64,000 nt of DNA. Source: CAVSLM01 sp963728895 (GTDB lineage Bacteria > Pseudomonadota > Gammaproteobacteria > JBBQDK01). The stretch is taken from the NCBI GenBank assembly GCA_963728895.1, contig CAVSLM010000012.1:62001-126000 (forward strand), given 5' to 3'. This document shows, piece after piece, positions 1 to 9,232 of this stretch (position 1 is the first letter of the stretch; each line of letters opens with the position of its first letter). The position numbers and the translations under genes are program-made. The notes below the pieces were generated by a model. That model was not told the DNA's origin and ran no database searches. It saw nothing but the letters and a program-made list of their open reading frames with translations.

Positions 1-687
1 TCGGGCAAGACGACGCTGTTGCGGCTGCTGGATGCGCTGTACTTTGCCCAGTGCGGCGAGGTGCTGGCGTTCGGTACACCGCTCACCGAAGAACGCATGC
101 GTGAGGCGGTCAACAATTACGAGTTCCGGCGCCGCGTCGGGCTGGTGTTCCAGAATCCCGACGTCCAGCTGTTCAACCCGACGGTGTTCGACGAACTGGC
201 CTTCGGACCGCTGCAGCTCGGCTGGCCGAAGCCGCGCATCCGCCAGCGCATCGAGGCCATGCTGGAGCTGCTCTCGATCGGGGCGCTGCGGCACCGCGCG
301 CCGCACCGGCTGTCCGGCGGCGAGAAGAAACGCGTGGCGCTGGCTTCGGTGCTGATCATCGAGCCCGAGGTGCTGCTGCTCGATGAGCCCACCGCCGGTC
401 TCGACCCGCAGAGCGAGCGCGAGGTCATCGACTTCCTGATCGACAGTCACGACGGCGAGCGCACCGTGGTCACCGCCACCCACGATCTCGATATCGTGCA
501 GGACATCGCCGATTGCGCCGTCGTTCTCGCCGGCGGCAAGGTCGCCGCAGAAGCGCCACCTGCAATCCTGCTGCACGACGAGACGCTGTTGCGCTCGACC
601 GGCCTCACGCATGCGCATCGGCGAACGGGCGCAGTCAGATCGGAACCGGGACGGCTCGCGCCCGATGCGCTTCCTGCGGGGAAATAG
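1..687 (+). CDS. ECF/CbiO-type ABC transporter ATP-binding protein (5' partial)
   Basis: The reading frame is open from base 1, so the gene starts outside the window. The first residues visible are SGKTTLLRLLD, the end of the Walker A loop. The Q-loop VGLVFQNPDVQLFNPTVFDE and the following AFGPLQLGWP are typical of CbiO/EcfA energising ATPases of energy-coupling-factor importers for metals or vitamins. The signature LSGGEKKRVALASVL, Walker B VLLLDEPTAGLD and switch histidine in ATHDLD are all intact. It would hydrolyse ATP on the cytoplasmic face of the membrane, with transmembrane partners presumably encoded to the left. The substrate (cobalt, nickel or other) cannot be told from this fragment. 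Confidence 0.9.
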   Translation, partial: SGKTTLLRLLDALYFAQCGEVLAFGTPLTEERMREAVNNYEFRRRVGLVFQNPDVQLFNPTVFDELAFGPLQLGWPKPRIRQRIEAMLELLSIGALRHRAPHRLSGGEKKRVALASVLIIEPEVLLLDEPTAGLDPQSEREVIDFLIDSHDGERTVVTATHDLDIVQDIADCAVVLAGGKVAAEAPPAILLHDETLLRSTGLTHAHRRTGAVRSEPGRLAPDALPAGK

Positions 688-989
688 GTCGCGTCACTCG
701 CCCGGTGCGATGGCGCTCGTGCAACCTGCAGGTGGCGCGCAGGGTCTGCACGATGTCTTATGGAGCTGGGAGGCGCTCTCCGGTAGGGGCGGACCGGCGT
801 GCTATGCTCGTGCAAGCCGTTGCCGGGTGTTGCCAGACCGACACTGTCCGGGCCGCCTGCAAACGCGCGGCCCGCGGACTGAAATCGGGGCAGGGAGCGA
901 ATCCGATATGCACGAAGGCACGTATATATGAAATGTACCGGGAGACCCGGCTCGCCTGCTGCGCGCCTGTAGGAGCGAGCGCGGGCCGC

Positions 990-1565
990 ATGGAGGAACC
1001 CGCCTTACGTGAGCTGCTCGCGGCACTCGCTGCCGGCGACGAAGATGCGCTGGCTGCGGTTTATGACGCGACCATCAACCAGGTCTATGGCCTCGCCCTG
1101 CGCATTACCGGCAAACCTGAGGAGGCCGAAGAGGCTGTGAGCGACACCTACCTGCAGGTCTGGCGCCAGGCGCCTCGCTACGAGGCCCAGCGCGGCTCCG
1201 TTCGCGGCTGGATGCTGACCCTTTGCCGCAGCCGTGCGCTCGACATCCTGCGCCGGCGCGAGCCGGCGCTCGACGGCCCCGAAGCCCAGGCCGCCTGCGA
1301 CGCGCTCGTCGACCACGATGCCGATCCCCAGGATCTGCTGCTCGCCACCGAGCACGACAGCGTGATCCGCACGGCCTTGCTCGCGTTGAGCGTTCTGCAG
1401 CGCCAGGCGCTGGCGCTGGCCTTTTTTCGCGGCTTCACCCACCAGGAGATCGCGTTGCATCTCGGTCTTCCCCTCGGTACCGTCAAGTCGCACATCCGCC
1501 GCGCCCTGAAGCTCATGCAAGAGCATCTGGAGACCGGCAACCGCACCGACGTAACCGGCGTATGA
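990..1565 (+). CDS. ECF-family RNA polymerase sigma factor
   Basis: About 191 residues if the ATG at 990 is used. An in-frame ATG at 933 would add 19 residues that do not look like sigma sequence, and neither start has a convincing ribosome-binding site. Region 2 is seen as LAAVYDATINQVYGLALRIT followed by EEAEEAVSDTYLQVWRQ. Region 4 is LSVLQRQALALAFFRGFTHQ followed by the helix-turn-helix IALHLGLPLGTVKSHIRRAL. ECF sigma factors redirect RNA polymerase to stress or envelope regulons. The stop overlaps the start of the next gene (ATGA), and that gene encodes a ChrR-like cupin, so the pair resembles RpoE-ChrR, a sigma/anti-sigma module responding to singlet oxygen or other oxidants. Regulon targets are not visible. 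Confidence 0.88.
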   Translation: MEEPALRELLAALAAGDEDALAAVYDATINQVYGLALRITGKPEEAEEAVSDTYLQVWRQAPRYEAQRGSVRGWMLTLCRSRALDILRRREPALDGPEAQAACDALVDHDADPQDLLLATEHDSVIRTALLALSVLQRQALALAFFRGFTHQEIALHLGLPLGTVKSHIRRALKLMQEHLETGNRTDVTGV

Positions 1566-2095
1566 GCAGGAAAACCGGGAAGCCTCCGGCGCCACGCGTG
1601 CTCGATCCGACTACGGAGGAAGCGCTTTCGCAGGCGCTGCGTCCGATCGCCCCGCCGGTGGAATCCGCCGGCGATCTGCGCGAGCGCGTCCTCGCGCGCG
1701 CGCGCCACGCTGTGCAGGAATCCCCCGCCGGGCTGGTCACCATACGCGCCGGCGAAGGCAGGTGGCAGCGCATCGCGCCGGGCGTGACCATGAAGCTGCT
1801 GCACGCCGACGACGAAGCGAAGACCCGTTCGTTCCTGCTGCGACTGCAGCCTGGCGCCAGCCTGCCCGCACATCCCCACCATGCCGACGAGGAATGCATC
1901 GTCCTGGAAGGTGAGGCGTACCTGGGCGGCACTGTCGTGCACGCGGGCGACTATCACCTCGCGCCACGTGGCGTGCCGCATGGCAGGATCACTTCCGAAA
2001 CCGGTGCGCTGCTGTTCCTGCGTGCCGAAGTCACCGGCGCCACCAGCTGGATCTACCGCGTGCTGAGCGACACCCTGCGCCGCCGGACGCCGTAG
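1562..2095 (+). CDS. ChrR-like cupin anti-sigma factor
   Basis: 177 residues, starting at the ATG that overlaps the sigma factor stop. Residues 80-165 form a cupin domain with the metal-binding motif HPHHADEECIVLEGE and a second motif HAGDYHLAPRGVPHG. This matches the C-terminal cupin of ChrR-type zinc-dependent anti-sigma factors. The N-terminal part (about residues 1-60) is short and has no obvious HxxxCxxC zinc motif of the ChrR anti-sigma domain, so binding to the sigma factor is inferred mainly from translational coupling. It could instead be a cupin sensor that works through another partner. Confidence 0.8.
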   Translation: MSRKTGKPPAPRVLDPTTEEALSQALRPIAPPVESAGDLRERVLARARHAVQESPAGLVTIRAGEGRWQRIAPGVTMKLLHADDEAKTRSFLLRLQPGASLPAHPHHADEECIVLEGEAYLGGTVVHAGDYHLAPRGVPHGRITSETGALLFLRAEVTGATSWIYRVLSDTLRRRTP

Positions 2096-2463
2096 CTAGG
2101 CCAAAGCCAGCATTCGGCGGCGCGATGGCGGCCCGCAGCGCCGCGCTGCTGCGATCCCTCTACGAAGCTCGAAGCCGGCGGCGCTGGCTGGCCGCGGATC
2201 GCGGTGCATAGCCCCGCGCCCACGGTGCCGACATTCAGGCCAGCGGGAGCAAGCTGCACCGGCAGGCCACCATGGTCCTACCGGGCACGTACCAATCCCC
2301 CGGTGCGGGCAACCACATCCGCAGGCGAGCATGCGCCTGCCGAGCACGAAAGAACCCCCCTTTGTAGGAGGGTCACTCCCGCCAGCGCATGCATCCAATC
2401 CGCGGCCCTCTGCGTATTGGAGCTTGGAGCACGAGAGAACTCTTCCACCGAAGGAGAACCATC

Positions 2464-3967
2464 ATGACGAAACTGCATCTCACCCGCGTGGCGTTCGGCG
2501 TTTTGCTCGCATGCGGCAGCGTACTGCCGGCAACGGCTTCGAGCCACCGCGAAGCGCCGTTCATCGCCGGCCAGCCGCGCGTCGACGGAACGGATTTCTA
2601 CATGTTTCGCAGCTATGAACAGGGGCGCAGCGACTACGTTACGCTCATCGCCAACTACATCCCCCTGGAGGATTCCTACGGCGGCCCCAACTACTTCACA
2701 CTCGACGGCAATGCCCTGTACGAAATCCACGTCGACAACGACGGCGACGGCAAGGCCGACATCAGCTTTCAGTTCCGTTTCCGCAACGCGCTGCAGAGTC
2801 TGGCGGTGGATGCGGACGGCAAAATCCATTCCCGTCCCATTGACCAACATCGGCCCGGTCGGACCCGGCACCGGCGATACCGGCAACCTCAACGTGGTAC
2901 AGACCTACACCGTGACGGTGGTGCGCGAGAGCCACGGCCGCGTCAGGCGGGAAGATGCCAGGGATCTGGCTACCGGCAAAAAGGTTTTCACCAAGCCCCT
3001 GGACAACATCGGCAACAAGTCCATTCCCGACTACGCGAGCTACGCCGAGGCCCACATCCACGACATGGCCATTCCCGGGTGCGACCCGGGAAGGGTGTTC
3101 GTCGGCCAGCGCAAGGACGGCTTCGTGGTCAACCTGGGGGAAATCTTCGATCTCGTGAACACCAATCCGATCGGCCCGCGGGACGCCGAGCCCAACACCA
3201 TCGCCGACAAGAACGTGACTTCGCTGGCACTCGAAGTGCCGATCCGCTGTCTGGTGTCGCACAGGGACCCGGTACTGGGCGGCTGGACCACGGCCAGTCT
3301 GCGCCAGGTGCGCGTGCTCGATCCGACCCCCGGCAGGAAAGGTCCCGCGCTCGACGGCGGACCGTATGTCCAGGTGTCGCGACTCGGCAGTCCGCTGGTG
3401 AACGAGCTGGTCATCGGTCTGCCCGACAAGGACCGCTTCAATGCCAGCGAGCCGCGCAGCGATGCCCGGTTCGCCGCCTACGTCACCAATCCCAGCCTTG
3501 CGGTATTGCTCAATGCCCTGTTCGGCGACGCGGCCAGAGTGCCGGCCACGCCGCGCGACGATCTGGTCGCCGCATTCCTCACCGGCATCCCTGCCCTCAA
3601 CCAGCCCCGGCACGTGGTGCCCGCGGAAATGCTGCGGCTCAACACTGCGATCGAGCCCACGCCCCCCGCCCACCAGAACGACCTCGGCGTGCTCGGTGCA
3701 GACCATGCCGGGTTCCCGAACGGGCGCCGACCCTACGACGATGTCGTGGACATCGAGCTGCGGGTGATGGAAGGGGCGATCAAGCCACTGTTCGGTGGCA
3801 CCGATCCCAATGCCGGCGCGCCTTACACCGACGGCGCGCGCGCCGCAGGTCCGGATGCGACCGTAGCCAGCGTCACCGGCGCGATCCATCCGGCGGACAC
3901 TTACCTTGATCGGTTCCCCTACCTCGCGACGCCGATTCCCGGTTCGCCGAACGGGGTCGCGGACTAA
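2464..3967 (+). pseudogene. DUF4331 family secreted protein, frameshifted
   Basis: The ATG at 2464 follows a good ribosome-binding site (AAGGAGAA) and a signal peptide ending near ATASS. The product begins SHREAPFIAGQPRVDGTDFY, the hallmark start of DUF4331 proteins, which are exported proteins of unknown role. Reading continues in one frame to about 2824, then must shift by one base to reach the rest (SIPVPLTNIGPVGPGTG to PNGVAD). The break is a run of four A at 2821-2824: removing one A restores DADGKSIPVPL and a 500-residue protein without internal stops. The downstream TPR and HupE genes run in the same direction and may form an operon. Either a recent mutation or a consensus error explains the shift. 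Confidence 0.82.
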
Positions 3968-3983
3968 CTAACCCGGTGTTCCT

Positions 3984-4009
3984 GCGGGGCGGCGAGGGCG
4001 CCGCCCCGC
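3984..4009 (+). terminator. GC-rich hairpin after DUF4331 gene
   Basis: A perfect 11-bp stem (GCGGGGCGGCG / CGCCGCCCCGC) with the loop AGGG lies 17 bases after the stop. No T-run follows, so it is a terminator-like or mRNA-stabilising hairpin, not a classic intrinsic terminator. Confidence 0.5.
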
Positions 4010-4043
4010 TCAGGATGCCGCAACCGATTCGGAGGGTCCAGGC

Positions 4044-5270
4044 ATGATCCCACGGCAGCATCTCCACGCCGCGGTCGCGATTCGTTGCTTCACGCGCGCG
4101 CCCGAGGCAGCACGTTGGCTCGTGGCGTCGGTACTGCTTTTCGCCGCGCCGCCGGTGTTCCCCGCGGCCTACAGACCGGTCGACGACGCCGAGATTGTCG
4201 AGCGCCTGCCCGCGGCGGCAGCGCTCAGGACCCTGGCGCCGCTGCGTGAGGAGCTCGCCCGGGAGCCCGGACGGCTGGAGGTGGCCGAGCGGCTCGCACA
4301 GGCCTATGTGGAGATTGCGCGCGACCAGGCCGACCCGCGGTTTCTGGGCTATGCCGAGGCCGTGCTTGCGCCATGGACCCGCATGGCGCGTCCACCGGCG
4401 GCGGTGCTGGTGCTCTGCGCCGTCATTCTGCAGAGCCGCCATCAATTCGCTCCTGCACTCGCGTTGCTGGACCGGGCGCTGGCGCAGTCGCACCACGATC
4501 CCCAGGCGTGGCTGACCCGGGCGATGATCCTGCGCGTGCAGGGCAGGCTGGGCGCGGCACGCACGGCATGCGGGCATCTGATTCCCTACTCGGACGCCCT
4601 GGTCGCACTGACCTGCCTGAGTGGCGTGAACGCCCTCGGGGGGCACCTCGATGCAGCGTACGCTCGACTGCTCGCGTCGCTGCAGGCGCGCGCGCACGCG
4701 CCTGCAGCGGTGCGCGCCTGGGCACTCGGTGAGCTCGCCGAGATGGCCGAACGGCGCGGCGAGCCCGGCCGGGCGGAACAGCATCTGCGCGCCGCCCTCG
4801 CGGCCGACGACAGCCCCTATCTGCGTGCCGCCTACGCCGACCTGCTGCTGGAACAGCATCGCCCCGCAGAGGTCGTCACGCTCCTCGCCGGCCGCGAGCA
4901 GCAGGACGTGCTGCTGCTGCGCCTGGCGCTTGCGGCGAATCTCGCCGGGCATCCCGATGCCGGACGCTGGAGCCGGATGTTCGCCGAACGCTACGCAGCC
5001 GCGCGGCGCGAAGGCGACGCGACGCACCTGCGCGAGCAGGCGCGCTTCGTCCTGTGGCTGCAGCGCGATCCCGGCCAGGCCCTGGCCGTGGCGCAGCGCA
5101 ACTGGGCCGTACAGCACGAGCCCGACGACGTACGCATTTACCTCGAAGCTGCGCTGGCCGCGGCACGGCCGCAAAGCGCACGCCCGGTACTCGACTGGAT
5201 CCGCGCCAACGGCTATGAGGACCGGCGTCTCACGGCGCTGCTGCAGCGCCTGGCGGAGGGCTCGACATGA
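4044..5270 (+). CDS. Tetratricopeptide-repeat exported protein
   Basis: 408 residues, with the ribosome-binding site GGAGG about 8 bases before the ATG. An N-terminal hydrophobic segment (WLVASVLLFAAPPVFPAA, about residues 25-42) suggests export to the periplasm or membrane anchoring. The rest is alpha-helical with TPR-like pairs: AERLAQAYVEIARDQADPRF, FAPALALLDRALAQSHHDPQ, GEPGRAEQHLRAALAADDSP. TPR proteins act as scaffolds. The stop overlaps the HupE/UreJ start (ATGA at 5267), so the two are co-translated and probably work in one envelope process, possibly with the DUF4331 protein upstream. No enzymatic motif is seen. Confidence 0.75.
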   Translation: MIPRQHLHAAVAIRCFTRAPEAARWLVASVLLFAAPPVFPAAYRPVDDAEIVERLPAAAALRTLAPLREELAREPGRLEVAERLAQAYVEIARDQADPRFLGYAEAVLAPWTRMARPPAAVLVLCAVILQSRHQFAPALALLDRALAQSHHDPQAWLTRAMILRVQGRLGAARTACGHLIPYSDALVALTCLSGVNALGGHLDAAYARLLASLQARAHAPAAVRAWALGELAEMAERRGEPGRAEQHLRAALAADDSPYLRAAYADLLLEQHRPAEVVTLLAGREQQDVLLLRLALAANLAGHPDAGRWSRMFAERYAAARREGDATHLREQARFVLWLQRDPGQALAVAQRNWAVQHEPDDVRIYLEAALAAARPQSARPVLDWIRANGYEDRRLTALLQRLAEGST

Positions 5271-6382
5271 AGCGCCTCAGTCGGGCGGCGTGCGCCGCGC
5301 TGCTGCTCTGGACCGGCTGCGCCGCCGCACACAAACCCAGCGACAGTTATCTGTCCCTGGCCCTGCAGCCGGGCGATGCGGCGCTGGCAGGGCGCTGGGA
5401 CATCGCCCTGCGCGACCTGGAGCAGGCCATCGGGCTCGATACCAACGGCGACGGGGTGATCACCTGGGGGGAGCTGCGCCTCCGCGAACGCGCCGTGAGT
5501 GCCTACGCGCTCGCGCGCCTGCACCTCGACGCGGACGGCTCACCGTGTGCGCTGCGCTACGGCGACCTGCTGATCGACGAGCACGTCGACGGCCGCTATG
5601 CGGTGCTGCGCTTCGCCGGGCAATGTCCGGCGCGCATCACACGCCTGCAGGTCGGCTACAGCCTGTTGTTCGACATCGACCCCAGCCACCGCGGGCTGCT
5701 CGAGGTGCGCTCGCCTGCGGGCGAACAGGCCGCGGTGCTGGGCAGCAGCGATCCGGTCGTTCAGATCGAGGTGTCGGGTGTGGATGCGTGGCGTCAGGCG
5801 GCGCAGTTCGTGCGCGAGGGCATCTGGCACATCTGGACCGGATACGATCACATCCTGTTCCTCATCACGCTCCTGCTGACCGCGGTGCTGCGGCGGCAGG
5901 TGCACGACTGGGTGCCCGCCGCGGGCCTGCGCGAATCGCTGTTGGACGTGCTGGGCATCGTGAGTGCGTTTACCCTCTCCCATTCGCTGACCCTGAGTCT
6001 CGCCGTGCTCGGCATCGTGCACCTGCCGAGCCGCCTGGTCGAATCGGGCATCGCGCTGACCGTGCTGCTGGGCGCGCTCAACAACCTCCATCCCCTCGTC
6101 ACACGCCGCCGCTGGCTGATCGCCTTGCTGTTCGGCCTGGTGCACGGCCTGGGTTTCGCTTCCGTACTGCGTGACATCGACCTGTCGCGCAGCACTTTGG
6201 CGCTGGCCCTGGTGAGCTTCAACCTCGGCGTCGAGGCGGGACAGGCGGTCATCGTGCTCGTGGTGGTGCCGGGCATCCACGCGCTGCGGACCATGGCCTT
6301 TTACCGCCGGATCTTTCTGCCTGCGGCTTCGTTCGGCACCATGGCGATCGCCTCGGTATGGCTGGCGCAGCGCGCCCTGTAG
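5267..6382 (+). CDS. HupE/UreJ family membrane protein
   Basis: 371 residues with a signal peptide ending at about AAAHKPSDS. The exported N-terminal half carries an EF-hand-like loop DTNGDGVITWGE (about residues 65-76), suggesting calcium binding. The C-terminal half has six or so membrane helices and the family motif WTGYDHILFLITLLL, followed by HSLTLSLAVLG and GLVHGLGFASVL with conserved histidines. HupE/UreJ proteins are linked to nickel or cobalt entry, but the large family with an N-terminal periplasmic domain is not well characterised. Metal transport is a family inference only. It is translationally coupled to the TPR gene. Confidence 0.82.
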   Translation: MKRLSRAACAALLLWTGCAAAHKPSDSYLSLALQPGDAALAGRWDIALRDLEQAIGLDTNGDGVITWGELRLRERAVSAYALARLHLDADGSPCALRYGDLLIDEHVDGRYAVLRFAGQCPARITRLQVGYSLLFDIDPSHRGLLEVRSPAGEQAAVLGSSDPVVQIEVSGVDAWRQAAQFVREGIWHIWTGYDHILFLITLLLTAVLRRQVHDWVPAAGLRESLLDVLGIVSAFTLSHSLTLSLAVLGIVHLPSRLVESGIALTVLLGALNNLHPLVTRRRWLIALLFGLVHGLGFASVLRDIDLSRSTLALALVSFNLGVEAGQAVIVLVVVPGIHALRTMAFYRRIFLPAASFGTMAIASVWLAQRAL

Positions 6383-6431
6383 CCCGGAAATCTTGCCAGC
6401 ATCCCGGGAGAGCTGCCGGAATTCGCAGCTC
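6383..6431. repeat. REP-like intergenic repeat, family 1 copy A
   Basis: Begins CCCGGAAATCTTGCCAGCAT and ends GGAATTCGCAGC. It fills the whole gap between the convergent HupE and pstB genes, so it may act as a two-way terminator. Related copies lie at 17228, 52921, 56998, 57493 and (reversed) 58660. Confidence 0.75.
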
Positions 6432-7350
6432 AGCCGTACTGCCCGGTGATGTAGTCCTGCGTGGCCTTCTGCTGCGGATTGGTGAACATGATGTCGGTGG
6501 AAGCCAGCTCGATCAGGCGACCCAGATAGAGGAACCCGGTGTAGTCGGAAACGCGCGCGGCCTGCTGCAGGTTGTGGGTCACCACGGCGATGGTGTAGTC
6601 GCTGCGCAGCTCGTGTATCAGCTCCTCGATCATCAGCGTCGAGATCGGATCGAGCGCCGAGGCCGGCTCGTCGAGCAGCAGCACTTCGGGCTTCACCGCG
6701 ACGGCGCGGGCGATGCAAAGGCGCTGCTGCTGGCCGCCGGAAAGCTGTGTGCCGTCATGGCGCAGCTTGTCCTTGACCTCGTCCCACAGGGCGGCGCGGC
6801 GCAACGCCCACTCCACGCGCTCCTCCATCTTCGCACGCGACAGACGCTCGTACAGGCGCACGGCAAAGGCGATGTTGTCGTATACCGACATGGGAAACGG
6901 CGTGGGCTTCTGAAACACCATGCCCACCTTGGCGCGCAGCCGGTTGAGATCGTAACCGCGCGCCAGGATGTTCTCACCGTCCAGATGCACCTCGCCGGTG
7001 GCGTACTGGCCGGGATACATCTCGTAGATGCGGTTGAAGGTCCGCAGCAGGGTCGATTTGCCGCAACCGGAGGGACCGATGAAGGCGGTGACGCTGTTGA
7101 CGGGAATCTCCAGGCTGATGCCGTCGAGCGCCTGGTTGCGGCCATAGTAGAAGCGCAGGTCGCGGACACTGATCTTGCCCGCCGGGACGCTTTCGGCCGC
7201 AGCATTCCCGTGCGCCTGCGTCCTCTCTCCGATGCGCTCTTCCGGCCTTTCCGGAAGCTCCGGCAGTCGTGCCGCCGCATCTCTCGGCACCGGGCTGGGA
7301 ACGGCGACCCGGGGCGCGGGCTTTTCTTCGGAGTTCATGGACAGGCTCAT
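6430..7350 (-). CDS. pstB: Phosphate ABC transporter ATPase PstB
   Basis: 306 residues. The start at 7350 overlaps the pstA stop (ATGA). A further in-frame ATG at 7338 is possible. The first 60 residues are a proline- and glutamate-rich extension not usual in PstB. The ATPase follows: Walker A GPSGCGKSTLLRTFNR, Q-loop VGMVFQKPTPFPMSVYDNI, signature LSGGQQQRLCIARAVAV, Walker B VLLLDEPASALDPISTL and switch VVTHNLQQA. FQKPTPFPMS and DPISTLMIEEL are diagnostic of PstB. It drives high-affinity phosphate import through PstAC. It is last in a pstS-C-A-B operon that lacks phoU in this window. Confidence 0.97.
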   Translation of the reverse strand: MSLSMNSEEKPAPRVAVPSPVPRDAAARLPELPERPEERIGERTQAHGNAAAESVPAGKISVRDLRFYYGRNQALDGISLEIPVNSVTAFIGPSGCGKSTLLRTFNRIYEMYPGQYATGEVHLDGENILARGYDLNRLRAKVGMVFQKPTPFPMSVYDNIAFAVRLYERLSRAKMEERVEWALRRAALWDEVKDKLRHDGTQLSGGQQQRLCIARAVAVKPEVLLLDEPASALDPISTLMIEELIHELRSDYTIAVVTHNLQQAARVSDYTGFLYLGRLIELASTDIMFTNPQQKATQDYITGQYG

Positions 7351-8189
7351 AGCATGTACCGTCGGCCGCCCAGGACTGCGCGGGCCACGATGTTGAGGGT
7401 CAGGATGGCCAGGGTGATCAGCGTCGCCCCGGCCCAGGCGAGGTGCTGCCAGTCCTCGTATGGGCTCATGGCGAACTGGAAGATCACCACCGGCAGGTTG
7501 GCGATGGGCTGACTGAAGTCCAGGCTCCAGAACTGGTTGTTCAGCGCGGTGAACAGCAACGGTGCGGTCTCCCCGGCGATCCGTGCCACCGCAAGGATAA
7601 TACCGGTCAGGATCCCGGGGCGCGCGGAACGATAGACGATGCTGACGATGACCTTCCATTGCGGGGCACCCAATGCGGCGGCCGCCTCGCGCATGGTGTC
7701 GGAGACCAGAGTCAGCATGTCCTCGGTGGTGCGCACGACGATGGGAATAACGATCAGCGCCAGGGCGATGGCGCCCGCCCATCCGGAGAAGTGCCCGGCA
7801 TTGAGCACGATCAGCCAATAGACGAACACACCGATGATGATCGACGGCGCGCTCAACAGGATGTCGTTGACGAAGCGCACCACATACGCCGTACGCGAGC
7901 CGCGCCCGAACTCCGCCAGATAGGTTCCGGCGAGGATCCCGATCGGTGTGCCGATCAGGATGCCTGCAGCGGTGAGCAGCAGGCTGCCGACGATGGCGTT
8001 GGCGAGTCCGCCAGCCGCGCCGGGCGGCGGCGTGGAGGTCGTGAGCACGCTCCAGTCGATGGCCACGATGCCGTGGCTGAGCAGAGTCCAGAGCAGCCAC
8101 AGCAGCCAGAACAGCGCAAAAGCGGTGGCCAGCACCGCGAGTGAAACTGCAGACAGATTGGACAGGCGTCTTCGCGTATAGAGATTCAT
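7347..8189 (-). CDS. pstA: Phosphate ABC transporter permease PstA
   Basis: 280 residues, starting MNLYTRRRLS at 8189, where the ATG overlaps the pstC stop. An upstream in-frame ATG at 8219 lies inside pstC and is less likely. Six membrane segments are visible, with the permease EAA-loop region MREAAAALGAPQWKVIVSIV that contacts PstB and the conserved RIAGETAPLLFTAL typical of PstA. It forms the inner-membrane channel together with PstC. Confidence 0.96.
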   Translation of the reverse strand: MNLYTRRRLSNLSAVSLAVLATAFALFWLLWLLWTLLSHGIVAIDWSVLTTSTPPPGAAGGLANAIVGSLLLTAAGILIGTPIGILAGTYLAEFGRGSRTAYVVRFVNDILLSAPSIIIGVFVYWLIVLNAGHFSGWAGAIALALIVIPIVVRTTEDMLTLVSDTMREAAAALGAPQWKVIVSIVYRSARPGILTGIILAVARIAGETAPLLFTALNNQFWSLDFSQPIANLPVVIFQFAMSPYEDWQHLAWAGATLITLAILTLNIVARAVLGGRRYML

Positions 8190-9223
8190 GCGGTGGTTTG
8201 CAATCCGACCGTGCGCCATCCGCTCCGGGACAGCAGCAGCCGCGCCAGCGCCAGCACCACAAAAGTGATCAGGAACAGAATCAGCCCCAGGGCAAACAGC
8301 GCCGAGGTATAGGTCTCGCCGACGGCTTCCGTGAACTCGTTGGCGAGCGTCGAGGAAATGGTGCTACCGGGCATGAACAGGGACGCGCTGATGCGATGCG
8401 CATTGCCAATGACGAAGGTCACCGCCATGGTTTCGCCGAGTGCGCGCCCCAGACCAAGAATGATGCCACCGATTACCCCCGCCTTGCTGTAGGGTAACAC
8501 GACGTAGCGCACCACTTCCCAGGTCGTGGCACCCAGTCCATAGGCCGACTCGCGCAGCGCCACGGGCACCAGCTCGAAGACATCGCGCATCACGGCGGCG
8601 ATGAATGGGATGATCATGATCGCCAGGATCAGACCCGCCGTGAACAGCCCGATGCCGAGCGGCGGGCCCTGGAAGATCGCGCCGACCAGCGGCAGCGCAC
8701 CGAGACGCTCGTCGATCCATGGCTGCAGGTGCTCGCCGAACCAGGGCGCGAACACGAACAAACCCCACATGCCGTAGATGATGCTGGGCACGGCTGCGAG
8801 CAGCTCCACCGCAATGCCGACCGGCCGCTTCACCCACTGCGGAGCGAGCTCGGTGATGAAGAAGGCGATGCCGAAACAGAGCGGAACGGCGATCAGGATG
8901 GCGATGAACGAAGTGATCACCGTTCCGAAGATCGCCGGCGCCGCGCCGAAGCGCTCCGTCACCGGGTTCCAGGCGCTGCTGTAGATGAATCCGGCGCCGA
9001 AGGCGTGCAGCGCCGGCGCGGCGCCCTGCGCCAGCGCAAAAAGAATGCCGAGCACCAGCACCACGACCACCAGGGCGCAGGCACGCGTCATCCACTGAAA
9101 CAGCCGGTCGTGCGCCGCGTGTTGCGCCAGGCGCGCGGCGACCGCCGCGGGCGGCCGGTCGCCCCCCGGTGCTTCGGGGGGGACGACCGGCCTCGATCCC
9201 TCATGCGCCATGCGGCGTGACAT
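8186..9223 (-). CDS. pstC: Phosphate ABC transporter permease PstC
   Basis: 345 residues, with an alternative start at 9208 (MAHEGSRP). A hydrophilic N-terminus (about 45 residues) precedes the first helix. The EAA region is LRESAYGLGATTWEVVRYVV, followed by GRALGETMAVTFVIGNA, which is characteristic of PstC. VPSIIYGMWGLFVFAPW is also a family motif. It sits 9 bases after pstS and overlaps pstA by ATGA, so all four pst genes are one transcription unit. Confidence 0.96.
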   Translation of the reverse strand: MSRRMAHEGSRPVVPPEAPGGDRPPAAVAARLAQHAAHDRLFQWMTRACALVVVVLVLGILFALAQGAAPALHAFGAGFIYSSAWNPVTERFGAAPAIFGTVITSFIAILIAVPLCFGIAFFITELAPQWVKRPVGIAVELLAAVPSIIYGMWGLFVFAPWFGEHLQPWIDERLGALPLVGAIFQGPPLGIGLFTAGLILAIMIIPFIAAVMRDVFELVPVALRESAYGLGATTWEVVRYVVLPYSKAGVIGGIILGLGRALGETMAVTFVIGNAHRISASLFMPGSTISSTLANEFTEAVGETYTSALFALGLILFLITFVVLALARLLLSRSGWRTVGLQTTA

Positions 9224-9232
9224 GGCGCCTCG

